This document shows, one piece after another, positions 25,883 to 35,751 of a stretch of 64,000 nucleotides of DNA. Source of the stretch: Clostridium carboxidivorans P7 (lineage in GTDB: Bacteria > Bacillota > Clostridia > Clostridiales > Clostridiaceae); the NCBI RefSeq assembly GCF_001038625.1, contig NZ_CP011803.1, positions 434,001-498,000 of the forward strand, given 5' to 3'. The translations under genes and the position numbers were made by a program. The notes below the pieces were generated by a model. That model worked only from the letters and a program-made list of their open reading frames with translations, was not told the origin of the DNA and searched no databases. The first letter of the stretch is position 1, and each line of letters starts with the position of its first letter.

Positions 25883-26608
25883 ATGATAGAATTAAAAGCT
25901 TTAAATAAGAGCTATAACGGAAATATAAAGGCGGTAGATAATTTAAATTTAACTATACCTGATGGACAGATATTTGGATTTTTAGGTCCTAATGGAGCAG
26001 GTAAAACCACTACTATAAAGATGATTACAGGTATTATAAATGCCAACAGTGGAAATGTATTTATAAATAATATAAATATAAAAGAAAATTCCATAGAAGC
26101 TAAAAAGCAATTTGGATTTGTTCCAGATAATCCAGATATATTTTTAAGGCTTAAAGGTATAGAATATTTAAATTTTATGGCTGACATTTATGAAGTGGAT
26201 AGCAAGGAAAGAATAGATAGAATAAAAAGTTTATCTGAAAGATTTGAAATGGATAAGGCACTAAAAGATCAAATACAAAGCTATTCTCATGGTATGAGAC
26301 AAAAAATAGTTATAATGGGAGCTTTAATTCATGATCCTTCTGTATGGATATTGGATGAGCCTATGACAGGTCTTGATCCAAAGTCATCTTTTACCCTAAA
26401 AGAAATGATGAGGGAGCATGCAGGTAAAGGTAATACAGTATTTTTTTCAACTCATGTATTGGAAGTAGCAGAAAAAATATGTGATAGGTTTGCAATTATA
26501 AATAAAGGTAAAATTATGTTTAGTGGTACTTTTAAAGAGCTTAAGGAAGGATTTAAGGAAAATGAATCCTTGGAAAATATATTTTTGGAGATGACACAAA
26601 ATGAGTAA
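25883..26608 (+). CDS. ABC transporter ATP-binding protein
   Basis: About 241 residues, a single ATPase domain: Walker A GPNGAGKTTT, signature YSHGMRQKI, Walker B VWILDEPMTGLD, switch His in FFSTHVLE. The C-terminal YLNFMADIYEV and LKEGFKENESLENIF parts fit the CcmA/ABC-2 exporter group. ATG 25883 follows GGAGG; the open frame extends 18 codons upstream into the inverted repeat and is not used. It overlaps the permease gene by eight bases, so translation is coupled. The cargo of the pump is unknown. Confidence 0.92.
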   Translation: MIELKALNKSYNGNIKAVDNLNLTIPDGQIFGFLGPNGAGKTTTIKMITGIINANSGNVFINNINIKENSIEAKKQFGFVPDNPDIFLRLKGIEYLNFMADIYEVDSKERIDRIKSLSERFEMDKALKDQIQSYSHGMRQKIVIMGALIHDPSVWILDEPMTGLDPKSSFTLKEMMREHAGKGNTVFFSTHVLEVAEKICDRFAIINKGKIMFSGTFKELKEGFKENESLENIFLEMTQNE

Positions 26609-28265
26609 ATATATAATTTTAACAAAAGCTCTCTTGAAAAATGGGAATGGATTGTTAAATGACGATAAAAAGAAAAAAATAAAAGCTATTGCAATAGCAG
26701 CTGCCATTATTGCGGCTTGCATACCAACTATAATAGCATTTATTTATTTTATTGAAAGTGCTTATGATATGCTTTATAAGATAAATCAACAAGGGCTAAT
26801 TTTTACTGTAGGTATAAATTTTACTTTCATTTTTATATTCTTTTTTGCCATATTTTATTCTTTAAATGTAATGTACTTTTCAAAGGATATAGAAAATTTA
26901 TTGCCACTGCCATTAAAACCATGGCATATAATAGCTTCAAAATTCACTATAACGCTGCTATATGAGTATCTTACTGAAGCAGCCATATTATTACCTTTGT
27001 TTATAATATACGGCTTAAAAGGGCATATGGGAGCTATATATTATGTGTATTCTGTAATACTATTTTTAACTATACCTATAATACCATTAAGTATGGCTAG
27101 CATTTTGAATATATTAATTATGAGATTTACTAATATGGGAAACCACAAAGATTTATTAAAAATTATAGGTGGAATTTTAGCTATGGTTTTGGCTATAGTT
27201 TTTAATATGAAGATGCAAAAGCTAGGAACGTCGGGAATGAATCAGCAGCAAATATTGAATATGTTAAGTGAAGGAAATAACTCTTTGGTTGGTATTTCAA
27301 GCAAGGTATTTCCAGGGGTTTCTGAAGCTGTTAAAGCCATAGTATTTAGTGGAAGCTTTGTAGGTTTAAAAAATATAATATTATTTTTAATAATAACCTT
27401 ATGTACTTTATTTATATTTTTAATAGCTGGAGAAAAGTTATATTTTAAAGGAGTAATAGGAATTTCAGAAGCACCTTCTGCAAGAAGAAAATTAAATAAT
27501 AAAGATTTACAAAAAGTATCACGAAAAAGTTCACCTATTAAATCATTAGTGGGTAAGGAATTAAAAATACTGTTTAGAACACCTATATATTTTATGAATT
27601 GTATTATTATGAATTTTTTATGGCCAGTATTTTTGTTAATACCATTTTTTACTGAACCAGAAGTTTTTAAAAACTTTAAAAGATTAGTGCCTGTAATTAA
27701 TGATACAAAGTGGATTGGGATAATTATTATAATATCGCTAGCAGCAGGCATATTTATAACTTCAAGTAACCTTATAACCTCTACAGCTATATCTAGAGAA
27801 GGAAGCAACTTATTTGTAAGCAAATACATTGCTGTAGGCTATGATGTTCAATTAATAGCTAAAGTTTTGTCAGGAGCAATTATGGGAATGGTAGGCATAT
27901 TAGCTATGCTGTTAGTGATATTATTTTTAATGAAATTGCCATTGTATATGATTCTTATAGTTTTTGTATCATCAATACCTGGAATTTTATTTTCAGCTAT
28001 GCTCGGAATAATTATTGATGTTGCCTTTCCAAAATTAAATTGGGACAATGAAGTAAAGGCTGTAAAACAAAATTTTAATGGATTTATAGCCATTATGGTT
28101 GGAATTGGTGTAAGTGTACTTATGGCAATTGCTGCTATAAACCTTAATTTTGATAAGTTTGTAATGAGTATCATTGCAATTCTATTGTTTTTAATTATAG
28201 ACTGTATTTTATATAAAATCATAGTAACTAAGGGCGTAAGTTTATTTAGAAACATTGAAGTCTAA
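26601..28265 (+). CDS. ABC-2 type exporter permease
   Basis: A 554-residue integral membrane protein with about 12 predicted helices, starting inside the end of the ATPase gene. Typical features of the large single-chain ABC exporter permeases of Firmicutes: a long N-terminal helix pair, DIENLLPLPLKPWHI after TM2, a central cytoplasmic segment (SARRKLNNKDLQKVSRK) and a second half beginning SLVGKELKILFRTPIYFMN. With one ATPase it would form a homodimeric exporter. Substrate unknown; similar pairs move drugs, peptides or lipids. A terminator hairpin follows. Confidence 0.88.
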   Translation: MSKYIILTKALLKNGNGLLNDDKKKKIKAIAIAAAIIAACIPTIIAFIYFIESAYDMLYKINQQGLIFTVGINFTFIFIFFFAIFYSLNVMYFSKDIENLLPLPLKPWHIIASKFTITLLYEYLTEAAILLPLFIIYGLKGHMGAIYYVYSVILFLTIPIIPLSMASILNILIMRFTNMGNHKDLLKIIGGILAMVLAIVFNMKMQKLGTSGMNQQQILNMLSEGNNSLVGISSKVFPGVSEAVKAIVFSGSFVGLKNIILFLIITLCTLFIFLIAGEKLYFKGVIGISEAPSARRKLNNKDLQKVSRKSSPIKSLVGKELKILFRTPIYFMNCIIMNFLWPVFLLIPFFTEPEVFKNFKRLVPVINDTKWIGIIIIISLAAGIFITSSNLITSTAISREGSNLFVSKYIAVGYDVQLIAKVLSGAIMGMVGILAMLLVILFLMKLPLYMILIVFVSSIPGILFSAMLGIIIDVAFPKLNWDNEVKAVKQNFNGFIAIMVGIGVSVLMAIAAINLNFDKFVMSIIAILLFLIIDCILYKIIVTKGVSLFRNIEV

Positions 28266-28300
28266 TTAAAATTTATTTTTCAAGTTTTATTAGCAACTTT

Positions 28301-28333
28301 TCAGGTGGATTTTTAAATTCCGCCTGATTTTTA
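28301..28333 (+). terminator. Terminator after the ABC exporter pair
   Basis: TCAGGTGGA pairs with TCCGCCTGA (one G-U pair) around an AT-rich loop and is followed by TTTTTAATTT. Confidence 0.8.
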
Positions 28334-28437
28334 ATTTACAAATATTTTCTTTTTTATGAATAATAAGGATTTAAAAATGGGTATATATGGTGTATAATTA
28401 AAATTAGTTGGAAATTTTAAGAGGGGGGGACAAGCAG

Positions 28438-30105
28438 GTGAAAAAGGAAAGATTATTATCGGTTTTTATGTGTGTATTTATAGTAATATCAATAATTTTT
28501 TCTGTAATTTTTTACAGCTTTTTCAATCATTTATTTCATAATGGGGGTAATCCAGAGCAAATTATATTATATAGCAGCATAATATTTACTATTTTTAATT
28601 TAATTATCATTATTATATTAGGAATAACATTTTTTGATTTTTTTATGAAAAGTTTTGCAGAAACAGATAATTTGTTATACAGTATATCTCAAGGGGATTT
28701 AACTAAAAAAGTAGATTTAAATAGAAAAGGTGTAGTACATAGTTTATATATTAATCTTAATAATTTAATAGTTAAATTTAGAGGTTTGGTAGCTCAAATA
28801 ATGACTATGATTGATAAAACTATAAATTATACAAATGATTTAAATGAGGATGCAGAAAATGTAAAGCGTTATAATAAGGAAACCACCAGTGTAATAAATC
28901 ATATATCTAAAAGAATGGAAGAACAAATGGTGTTTATAAAAAATGCCAAGGATTATTCTGTGGATGTTATAAGTTCAGCAGAAAATATAGCTGATAGATC
29001 TGAAACTATTAGTAAAATGACGCATGCAAATCAGAAAACTATAAATGATAGTTATAAAAATTTTGAAGATTTAATACTTAAAATGAATGAATCTGCAAAA
29101 GCAAGTATGGAAACAATTGATAGAATAAAAAAACTAGGGGAAAAGACTTCTACAATTCAAAGTATTGTAGATCAAGTAAGTGAAATAAGTGAGGAGACTA
29201 ATTTATTAGCTTTAAATGCGTCTATAGAGGCGGCTAGAGCAGGGGAATCAGGTAAGGGTTTTGCTGTTGTAGCAGAAGAAGTTAAAGTTTTGGCAGAAAG
29301 TTCTTCGCAGCAAGCAAAAGAAATTCAATCCATTGTAGATGGTATAAAAAATGAAATAATCGGTATATCCTCTAGAGTTGAATATGAAACTAAGTCTATT
29401 AATGAATACATAGAAGTTTCAAAAATTGCAAAAGAATATTTAAATAAAATGCATGAAGATACTAAAGGTACTTTTACTGCATTTGCTGAAATTGGAGCAG
29501 AAATAGAAGAACAAGTAAATAAGGTTAATAAAATAGGTTCTATAGTTGAAAATGCTTGTGAAACCTTTGAAAGCATATCTGCTTCAACTCAGGAAGTGGC
29601 AGCATCTTCTCAAGAGCAATATTCCATTACTGAAAATACTGTGAATAGACTTGGTAAACTTTTAGATATGAATAAGCAGCTAGAAAATTATATATCTGGT
29701 TTTATAAAAAATTATAAAATAGATGAAAAAACTAAGAAATATATAAATAGCGGCATGGAGTCCTTAAAGAAATTAGCTAAAATACCTGAATTACAGACTA
29801 TGGAATATAGGAAATGTACTAACATTTTAAAAGAAAAAATAAAAAATAATAGCTATTTTGAATTGATTGCACTGATGCAAAAGGATGGCTTAAGAAAAGC
29901 TATTACATTAGACTATAAAGAAGATCAAGTGTATGTTAACTTTGCTCATAGACCTTATTTTAAAGAAGCTATATTAGGTAAAGAGTTTATGTCTGAACCA
30001 TATATATCTGTAGATACAAATAATTATTGCATTGCAATGTCAGTTCCTATAAGAAATGAAAAAGGTGAAATATTAGGAATACTTATGGCAGACTTGGTGC
30101 TTTAA
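28438..30105 (+). CDS. Methyl-accepting chemotaxis protein with C-terminal cytoplasmic Cache-like domain
   Basis: About 555 residues. Two membrane helices (about 7-30 and 45-70) are separated by a loop of only about 15 residues, so there is no external sensor. A HAMP-like segment and the signalling hairpin follow, with tip [20 protein letters not shown]. After the signalling domain a further ~120 residues read like a single Cache fold: [28 protein letters not shown] and [19 protein letters not shown]. Placed after the hairpin, this domain must lie in the cytoplasm. GTG 28438 is chosen because AGAGGGGGG is upstream; the open frame begins 10 codons earlier. Transcribed alone. Confidence 0.88.
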   Translation: MKKERLLSVFMCVFIVISIIFSVIFYSFFNHLFHNGGNPEQIILYSSIIFTIFNLIIIIILGITFFDFFMKSFAETDNLLYSISQGDLTKKVDLNRKGVVHSLYINLNNLIVKFRGLVAQIMTMIDKTINYTNDLNEDAENVKRYNKETTSVINHISKRMEEQMVFIKNAKDYSVDVISSAENIADRSETISKMTHANQKTINDSYKNFEDLILKMNESAKASMETIDRIKKLGEKTSTIQSIVDQVSEISEETNLLALNASIEAARAGESGKGFAVVAEEVKVLAESSSQQAKEIQSIVDGIKNEIIGISSRVEYETKSINEYIEVSKIAKEYLNKMHEDTKGTFTAFAEIGAEIEEQVNKVNKIGSIVENACETFESISASTQEVAASSQEQYSITENTVNRLGKLLDMNKQLENYISGFIKNYKIDEKTKKYINSGMESLKKLAKIPELQTMEYRKCTNILKEKIKNNSYFELIALMQKDGLRKAITLDYKEDQVYVNFAHRPYFKEAILGKEFMSEPYISVDTNNYCIAMSVPIRNEKGEILGILMADLVL

Positions 30106-30188
30106 ATTATGAAAATTATGTATATTTTAATTTTTGTAATAAACTGTTATAATTTTATTTATAATGAGCTGTAATGGAGGAATTAAGT

Positions 30189-31043
30189 ATGAACAAGGAA
30201 AAATTAGCACAGTTAAAGCTTGAAGGATTTATTAATCAAAGAGATACTAGATACTTTACATTAAGGATTATAGCTGTATCAGGAATTATGTCATCATCTG
30301 AAATGAATAATGTTTTAAGTATTGCAAATATATATGGAAGAGGATATATTAGCTTTACCACTCGATTAGGAATTGAAATTCCTTGGATAAGGGAAGAAGA
30401 TATAGAAAGTGTAAAAGAGGATTTAAGAGCATTTAATTTAAGAGCTGGCGGCACTGGAAAAAAAGTAAGACCTATTGTTTCCTGTAAGGGTACAGTATGT
30501 ACTCATGGATTAATAGATACACAAAAATTGTGTGCTGAATTGCATAAAAAGTATTTTGCACATGATTTACCAGCTAAATTTAAAATAGGTATAGTAGGAT
30601 GTCCAAATAATTGTGCTAAAACACAATTAAATGACCTTGGATTTATGGGACAAAGACTCCCTAAATTTGAAGAGAGTAAATGTAAAGCTTGTGGAGCTTG
30701 TGTAAAGGTATGTAAAGCTGGTGCTTTAGATAAAGTAGAGGGTAAAACAAAATTTAATGAAGAAAAATGCTTAGGCTGTGGTAAATGTATCAATGCTTGT
30801 CATTTTGATGCTATGGAAACTAAAAAAGAAGGAGTAGCAGTATTTTTAGGTGGTAAGTTTGGTAGAAAATATAAAATTGGAGACAAGCTTCAAGCTGTAT
30901 TTTCATTAGATGAAATAGAAGAAGTAACACAAAAGGTTATGGATTGTTATGCTGAAAATGGCAATGGCGGCGAGAGATTTGGAGATATGATAGACAGAAT
31001 AGGAATAGAAAATTTAAAAGCTCAATTGCTAAATAAACTTTAG
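30189..31043 (+). CDS. Siroheme sulfite/nitrite reductase-like protein with ferredoxin domain
   Basis: About 284 residues. Order: a nitrite/sulfite reductase ferredoxin-like half-domain (about 15-80, YISFTTRLGIEIPWI), the [4Fe-4S]-siroheme binding part with CKGTVCTHG and GIVGCPNNCAKTQL, an inserted two-cluster ferredoxin (CKACGACVKVC and CLGCGKCINAC), and the C-terminal rest of the reductase fold (FLGGKFGRKYKIGD). This resembles the AsrC-type and small monomeric siroheme reductases. It would reduce sulfite or nitrite with electrons from ferredoxin. No asrA/asrB or siroheme genes adjoin it. ATG 30189 follows GGAGGAATT; five upstream codons are excluded. Confidence 0.85.
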   Translation: MNKEKLAQLKLEGFINQRDTRYFTLRIIAVSGIMSSSEMNNVLSIANIYGRGYISFTTRLGIEIPWIREEDIESVKEDLRAFNLRAGGTGKKVRPIVSCKGTVCTHGLIDTQKLCAELHKKYFAHDLPAKFKIGIVGCPNNCAKTQLNDLGFMGQRLPKFEESKCKACGACVKVCKAGALDKVEGKTKFNEEKCLGCGKCINACHFDAMETKKEGVAVFLGGKFGRKYKIGDKLQAVFSLDEIEEVTQKVMDCYAENGNGGERFGDMIDRIGIENLKAQLLNKL

Positions 31044-31057
31044 TTATAAAATGGAGG

Positions 31058-31107
31058 AGGAGACGTTTGAAATACATGTATTTATATGCTTTAGACATCT
31101 CCTTTTT
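31058..31107 (+). terminator. Terminator after the reductase-like gene
   Basis: AGGAGACGTTT pairs with AGACATCTCCT (one mismatch) around a loop that itself contains the palindrome AAATACATGTATTT, followed by TTTTT. Confidence 0.75.
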
Positions 31108-31121
31108 ATGTTAGTAAAGAT

Positions 31122-32909
31122 TTAACTTGCTATTAGTACTTCAAGATCATGTTCATCTATAATTTCATTTTCTAGAAGTTTTTCGGCAATTAGCTGAAGC
31201 TTATTCTTATTATCAATTATATAATTTAAAGTTGAGTTGTAGATTTTGTCTAAAATTTGTTTTGTTTCCCTCAATATCAGTTCATTTCCTAAGGATATTT
31301 CTTTATCATCTAAACAAACAAGGCCCAATTTTTCACTCATTCCATATTTGGCTATCAAGGTTACTACCATTTTAGTTGCTCTTTGTAAATCATTAGCAGC
31401 ACCACCTGTTATGTTTTCTTTACCAAATATTATTTCTTCAGAAGCTCTTCCACCTAATAATTCACTTACTTTATTCAAAATTTCCTTTTTTGTCTGAAAC
31501 ATTTTTTCATTTGGATTTATTATAGTGTATCCAGCAGCTCCCTTTGTAGTAGGAATTATAGATACTTTAGGCACACTTGATTTATTTAATAATTTAGCTA
31601 TTAAAGCATGTCCGGCTTCATGGTAGGCAGTTATTCTTTTTTCAGTATCTGATATATTGGATCTGTCTTTCTTTTCATCTCCAGCTATTATTTTATTCAT
31701 AGCTTTGTCTATGTGATTTAAAGTTATTTCACTATAGTTTTCTTTAATAGCATATATAGATGCTTCATTTATTACGTTTGCTAAATCTGCCCCACTCATG
31801 TAAACTGTCTGTTTAGCTATTTGAAATAAATCTACAGAAGGAGATAGTGGCTTATTTTTTGAATGAACCTTTAATATTTTATATCTTGCATTTAAATCTG
31901 GAAGACCAACCATTACATGTCTATCAAATCTTCCTGCACGAAGCAGTGCATCATCCAGCATATCAAGTCTATTAGTTGCTGCAACAACTATGACATTTTC
32001 CTTATCATTAAATCCGTCCATTTCTACTAATAATTGATTCAAGGTTTTTGCATCTTCACTTGTATCTTTGCCTGATCCTCTTTTTCCCCCAATTGCATCT
32101 ATTTCATCTATAAATATTATTGCAGGAGAATTTTTTCTAGCCTTATTAAATAGTTTTCTTACTCTTGAAGCACCTACTCCTACGTATTTTTCTATAAAAT
32201 ATGAACCACTGGTTGGTATGAATTCAGAGCCTGTTTCACCTGCTAAAGCCTTGGCTAAAAGAGTTTTTCCGGTTCCAGGAGGACCATAAAGAATTATACC
32301 TTTAGGAATTTTAGCACCAAAATCTTCGAATTTTTTAGGGTTCTTTAAGAATTCAATTATATCCTGCATATTTTCCTTGGCTTCTTCACTACCAGCTACA
32401 TCGCTAAATCTTATTTTAACGTCCTTTGATTCTTCAAATTCTACAGAATCCCTGTGCAAGTCAGCAGAAAGAGTTTTTTTGCTATAAAAGTTTGTAAGCA
32501 ATCTAATAATAAATAGTAATACTATAGCAAAAGCAATAGAGCTCAATATCTTGGAGTAGGAGTTAGAAGATTCAACAATTTTTACTTTATGTTCCATTAG
32601 GTACTGCCTAAATTCAGGATTTTTAGGATTTTCAAAAGTGAAAGTTTTTTTAGTTTTATCTTCTGCTATAAGGATAAAGTCACTTTCATTATAATAAACA
32701 GTTTGTATTTTCCCAGTTTCTACTAAAGATTTAAATGAGTTTATACCTACATCAGCATCTGTATAATTAAATGCCATAGTACTTTGCAATTGTCTTAAGT
32801 TATTTTTATAATCGGGGCTAGATTTTGAAGCAAGTAAATAAACACCAATCATCAATGGTATTATAAAAATTAGTATAGCAAAGTACTGTTGTAAATTTTC
32901 ACGTTTCAT
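31122..32909 (-). CDS. ftsH: FtsH-type AAA+ zinc metalloprotease (divergent paralogue)
   Basis: A 595-residue membrane protease. TM1 about 10-27, an external domain of about 80 residues, TM2 about 120-138, then the AAA+ module: Walker A GPPGTGKTLLAKA, pore loop in FIEKYVGVG (Tyr where FtsH usually has Phe), Walker B IIFIDEIDAIG, SRH NRLDMLDDALLRAGRFDR. The M41 protease domain has HEAGH and the third-ligand region NDLQRAT. All catalytic parts are intact. It is shorter than housekeeping FtsH and lacks the usual acidic tail. It is probably a second copy; the main ftsH normally sits beside tilS/hpt, which are absent here. Monocistronic. Confidence 0.92.
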   Translation of the reverse strand: MKRENLQQYFAILIFIIPLMIGVYLLASKSSPDYKNNLRQLQSTMAFNYTDADVGINSFKSLVETGKIQTVYYNESDFILIAEDKTKKTFTFENPKNPEFRQYLMEHKVKIVESSNSYSKILSSIAFAIVLLFIIRLLTNFYSKKTLSADLHRDSVEFEESKDVKIRFSDVAGSEEAKENMQDIIEFLKNPKKFEDFGAKIPKGIILYGPPGTGKTLLAKALAGETGSEFIPTSGSYFIEKYVGVGASRVRKLFNKARKNSPAIIFIDEIDAIGGKRGSGKDTSEDAKTLNQLLVEMDGFNDKENVIVVAATNRLDMLDDALLRAGRFDRHVMVGLPDLNARYKILKVHSKNKPLSPSVDLFQIAKQTVYMSGADLANVINEASIYAIKENYSEITLNHIDKAMNKIIAGDEKKDRSNISDTEKRITAYHEAGHALIAKLLNKSSVPKVSIIPTTKGAAGYTIINPNEKMFQTKKEILNKVSELLGGRASEEIIFGKENITGGAANDLQRATKMVVTLIAKYGMSEKLGLVCLDDKEISLGNELILRETKQILDKIYNSTLNYIIDNKNKLQLIAEKLLENEIIDEHDLEVLIAS

Positions 32910-33200
32910 TAATAATATCCCCTTTCTAAAATTATTTTCAATAACAATTGTTACTTAAATGAAAATTCGTATAATCAAAAATTAAATTTTGGTATGCTTT
33001 TTTAACAATTTATTAAAAAAATACCGATGTATTTATTAAAATAATAATATTTTAAACAATATTATTAAAAAAGTCAATTCTTAAAATTTGCATTTTTCAC
33101 TTTTATACAAGAATAAGTATAATTATATTCAAAATACTATATTTAAAGTTGAAAAATTATAATAAATAGAATTTAATGAAATGAATAATTCAATTTGAAT
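32910..33200. other. Intergenic region upstream of ftsH, nothing recognised
   Basis: Extremely AT-rich. It must contain the minus-strand ftsH promoter, but no box stands out from the background. No open frame with a ribosome site and no structured RNA was recognised. Confidence 0.4.
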
Positions 33201-33310
33201 ATAAAAAGCTATGAATATGGTTTAAAAGAATATTTCTAAAATAAACAGTAAATTTCTAAAATTACTTGTTTCTATTCATATTCTTTAAATACTTAATTCA
33301 TAGCTTTTAT
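33201..33310. repeat. 110-bp nested inverted repeat after the M20 peptidase gene
   Basis: Three arms nest around one centre: ATAAAAAGCTATGAAT with ATTCATAGCTTTTAT (outer), TTTAAAAGAATAT with ATATTCTTTAAA (middle), and AAACAGTAAATTT with AAATTACTTGTTT (inner). It begins 12 bases after the minus-strand stop codon and can act as a terminator of unusual length, or be a small palindromic element. Confidence 0.6.
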
Positions 33311-33322
33311 TATTTTATGAGA

Positions 33323-34498
33323 TTATTTTAAATACTCATCTAGATTTAGTATACATGCAATTATGAGTTTTGCTCTTTCAAATAAAGATTCTACAATGCC
33401 ATATTCTCTAGGAGTATGATTCCACTCACCTTTAACTCCCATAGCGCATAGTGCTGGAACACCAGCAGTAACTATGTAGGATGCATCAGAACCACCCCCT
33501 GTTGTTTTAGAGTATATATCTCCAAGTCCAATTTCTGCAGAAGTTTTTTTAGCAAATTCAAATAATTTCATAACATCATCGGTGGTTTCCATAGGAGGCA
33601 TATAACTTTTTACTTTAAGTTTGCTTTTTGTACCTTCTATATATGTTTTTGATGCAATGCTTTGTAGAGTATTTTCAATACTTGACTTTTCACTTAATTT
33701 TGTATATCGGACATCTATTTCAATTTTGGCATAGTCAGGAATAGCATTTGGTACAGTACCGCCAGTGATGGTTCCCACATTAAAGGTAGTACCATTTTTT
33801 AAATTATTTAAATTTTGTATGTCTATTATTTTATATGCCATTTCTTGAATTGCACTTCTTCCTTTTTCAGGTGAATTACCTGCATGTGCAGAAATACCTT
33901 CTATTTCTAAACTAAATTCAGCAACGCCTTTTCGTCCTACGATTACTCCATTGTCAAGAAATCCAGTTTCAAAATTGAAGGCAGCTCCAAATCCTTTTGA
34001 TTCATTGATAAATAATTCATTGCATTTAGAATTGCAATGGCCAGTTTCTTCGTCACCTGAAATTATAACTTTTATAGGACGTTCGTTATATTCAATGGAA
34101 TTTAGAGCCTTAATAACATAAAGAGCAATTATAATACCACCCTTCATATCTAAAACTCCTGGTCCATAAATTTTATCATTTTCTATTTTAAAAGGCATAT
34201 TTTCTAGGGTGCCTTTTTTAAAAACTGTATCCATATGACCAGAAAGGATAACTCCTTTTTTACATTTGTTTGATGCTGATTCTGCAACAATGGAATTCCC
34301 AGAGTTTTTATATTCAACTATTCTTGTATTCATTCCAATGCTACAAAGTATTTCTTTCAACTTTTGAGCTAAGTTATCTACTGAATTTTTATTTCGAGTG
34401 TCACTTTCTGTAGTTACAAGTTCTTTCAGTAAACATAGCATTTCATCTTTATGAAGGTCTATAAATTCAAAAGCCTTCTTTCTTTGTTCTAGTGTCAT
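33323..34498 (-). CDS. M20 family metallopeptidase (glutamate carboxypeptidase-like)
   Basis: About 391 residues; a cytosolic dizinc hydrolase of the M20/CPG2 group that removes C-terminal amino acids or deacylates amino-acid conjugates. Metal and catalytic residues: SGHMDTVF (His and catalytic Asp), GPGVLDMKGG (bridging Asp), SGDEETGH (general-base Glu pair), NFETG and the late NHTPREYG (His ligand). The dimerisation lid is the segment from GISAHAGNSPEKGRSA to VDVRYTK. ATG 34498 is preferred, since GGGAGG lies before it and inside the longer open frame. It is transcribed alone; the substrate is unknown. Confidence 0.9.
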   Translation of the reverse strand: MTLEQRKKAFEFIDLHKDEMLCLLKELVTTESDTRNKNSVDNLAQKLKEILCSIGMNTRIVEYKNSGNSIVAESASNKCKKGVILSGHMDTVFKKGTLENMPFKIENDKIYGPGVLDMKGGIIIALYVIKALNSIEYNERPIKVIISGDEETGHCNSKCNELFINESKGFGAAFNFETGFLDNGVIVGRKGVAEFSLEIEGISAHAGNSPEKGRSAIQEMAYKIIDIQNLNNLKNGTTFNVGTITGGTVPNAIPDYAKIEIDVRYTKLSEKSSIENTLQSIASKTYIEGTKSKLKVKSYMPPMETTDDVMKLFEFAKKTSAEIGLGDIYSKTTGGGSDASYIVTAGVPALCAMGVKGEWNHTPREYGIVESLFERAKLIIACILNLDEYLK

Positions 34499-34679
34499 TT
34501 TAAATTCCTCCCTGTACATTTTAGTGCATTTTATATGTATTGAAAATAAATATTGAAATTAATATTAAATTATAGTTCAAAAAATTAATATTTACAAATA
34601 ATAATTTTTTAAATTTATATTTCAATGTTTTTATATGTTTTGAAAATAAAATAATGTGTTGAATTAAATTGAAACAACA

Positions 34680-34729
34680 AAAGAAAGAGATGTTTAAAAT
34701 GAATGTACATTTTAAACATCTCTTTCTTT
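34680..34729. terminator. Strong terminator of the thiamine-precursor operon
   Basis: AAAGAAAGAGATGTTTAAAATG (34680-34701) and its inverted copy at 34708-34729 form a perfect 22-bp stem with a 6-base loop, just after the substrate-binding protein stop codon. On the minus strand a T-rich run follows. Confidence 0.9.
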
Positions 34730-34734
34730 AATAT

Positions 34735-35751
34735 TTATTTTAAGTCGGTAATATTTACAAAACAATCTTCAGCCTTTGGTTTCTGTTTTATAAGGCCTTT
34801 TTGATATAACCAATTTATGTGATCTTCCCAAACCTTCTTATTTTGAGTTAAAAATGGTTCTTCTTTTGAATCCATTTTTGGAAGCAATGTATCCATACTT
34901 TCTTTTTCAACTGCCTCTACAAGAGGAAAGTTTTCTTTTTGTTGATTATTCATTAGAATTTTTAATGCTTTGTCTGGATTTTGCTTCATAAATTCAAAAC
35001 CTTTTTGTGAAGCTTTCATAAATTTCTTTAGAGTTTCAGGTTTTTCTTTTATTGTTTTGTCACTAGCTACAAAAATTTCTTCATAATAATTAGGAACTCC
35101 ATATTTTGATGGATCAAAATAATTTAGTTGATGTCCTTCATGCTTTAAAACAGGAACTTCATGATTTATAAGTCCACCAGTTGTGGCATCAACCTTTTTA
35201 GTTGTCATAGAGGAAAGCAGCTCAAAACCTACATCTATAGTTTTTATTGAACTTGGATCTCCTCCATCAGCTTTGATCATGGTTTTAACATATTCTACAT
35301 TTAAAGGATTTCCTGAAAAACCAATAGTTTTTCCAGCTAGATCCTTTGGAGAGTTTATGTTTTTTTCTTTTAAAGCAATAACTACATTTAAAGGTGTATG
35401 AACTATGGCACCAACAGATTTTATAGGAATGTTTTCATTAGCCCTAGACATTATGATATCAGGTTGATAATAAATTCCTATAGTTGCTTTGTTGGCAGCT
35501 GTAAGTGTCAATGGATCTGTTGCATTGGATGGAAATTTAATATGAACATTTAATCCCTGTTCTTTATAATATCCATTTTCTATAGCTGCGTATATGAAAC
35601 TGTGTATTGCATTTGGATACCAATCCAATACTACATCAACATCCTCTAACTTACCAGAATCCTTTTTGCTGCTTTGAGTGCCAGCAGAGCAGCCTGTACC
35701 TATTAAACATATTAGTACTAATAATAAAGCTAAATACTTAAATTTTTTCAC
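34735..35751 (-). CDS. thiY: Thiamine-precursor ABC transporter, substrate-binding lipoprotein (ThiY/NMT1 type)
   Basis: A 338-residue lipoprotein: signal peptide with lipobox LIGTGC, Cys about 21, then an NMT1/THI5-like periplasmic-binding fold. Diagnostic parts are VLDWYPNAIHSFIYAAIENGYY and GLNVHIKFPSNATDPLTL near the start, and IGFSGNPLNVEYVKTM. ThiY proteins bind pyrimidine precursors of thiamine (formylaminopyrimidine or HMP). Its start overlaps the permease stop by four bases (ATGA), so translation is coupled. Last gene of the TPP-riboswitch operon. The exact ligand is inferred from the TenA context. Confidence 0.9.
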   Translation of the reverse strand: MKKFKYLALLLVLICLIGTGCSAGTQSSKKDSGKLEDVDVVLDWYPNAIHSFIYAAIENGYYKEQGLNVHIKFPSNATDPLTLTAANKATIGIYYQPDIIMSRANENIPIKSVGAIVHTPLNVVIALKEKNINSPKDLAGKTIGFSGNPLNVEYVKTMIKADGGDPSSIKTIDVGFELLSSMTTKKVDATTGGLINHEVPVLKHEGHQLNYFDPSKYGVPNYYEEIFVASDKTIKEKPETLKKFMKASQKGFEFMKQNPDKALKILMNNQQKENFPLVEAVEKESMDTLLPKMDSKEEPFLTQNKKVWEDHINWLYQKGLIKQKPKAEDCFVNITDLK

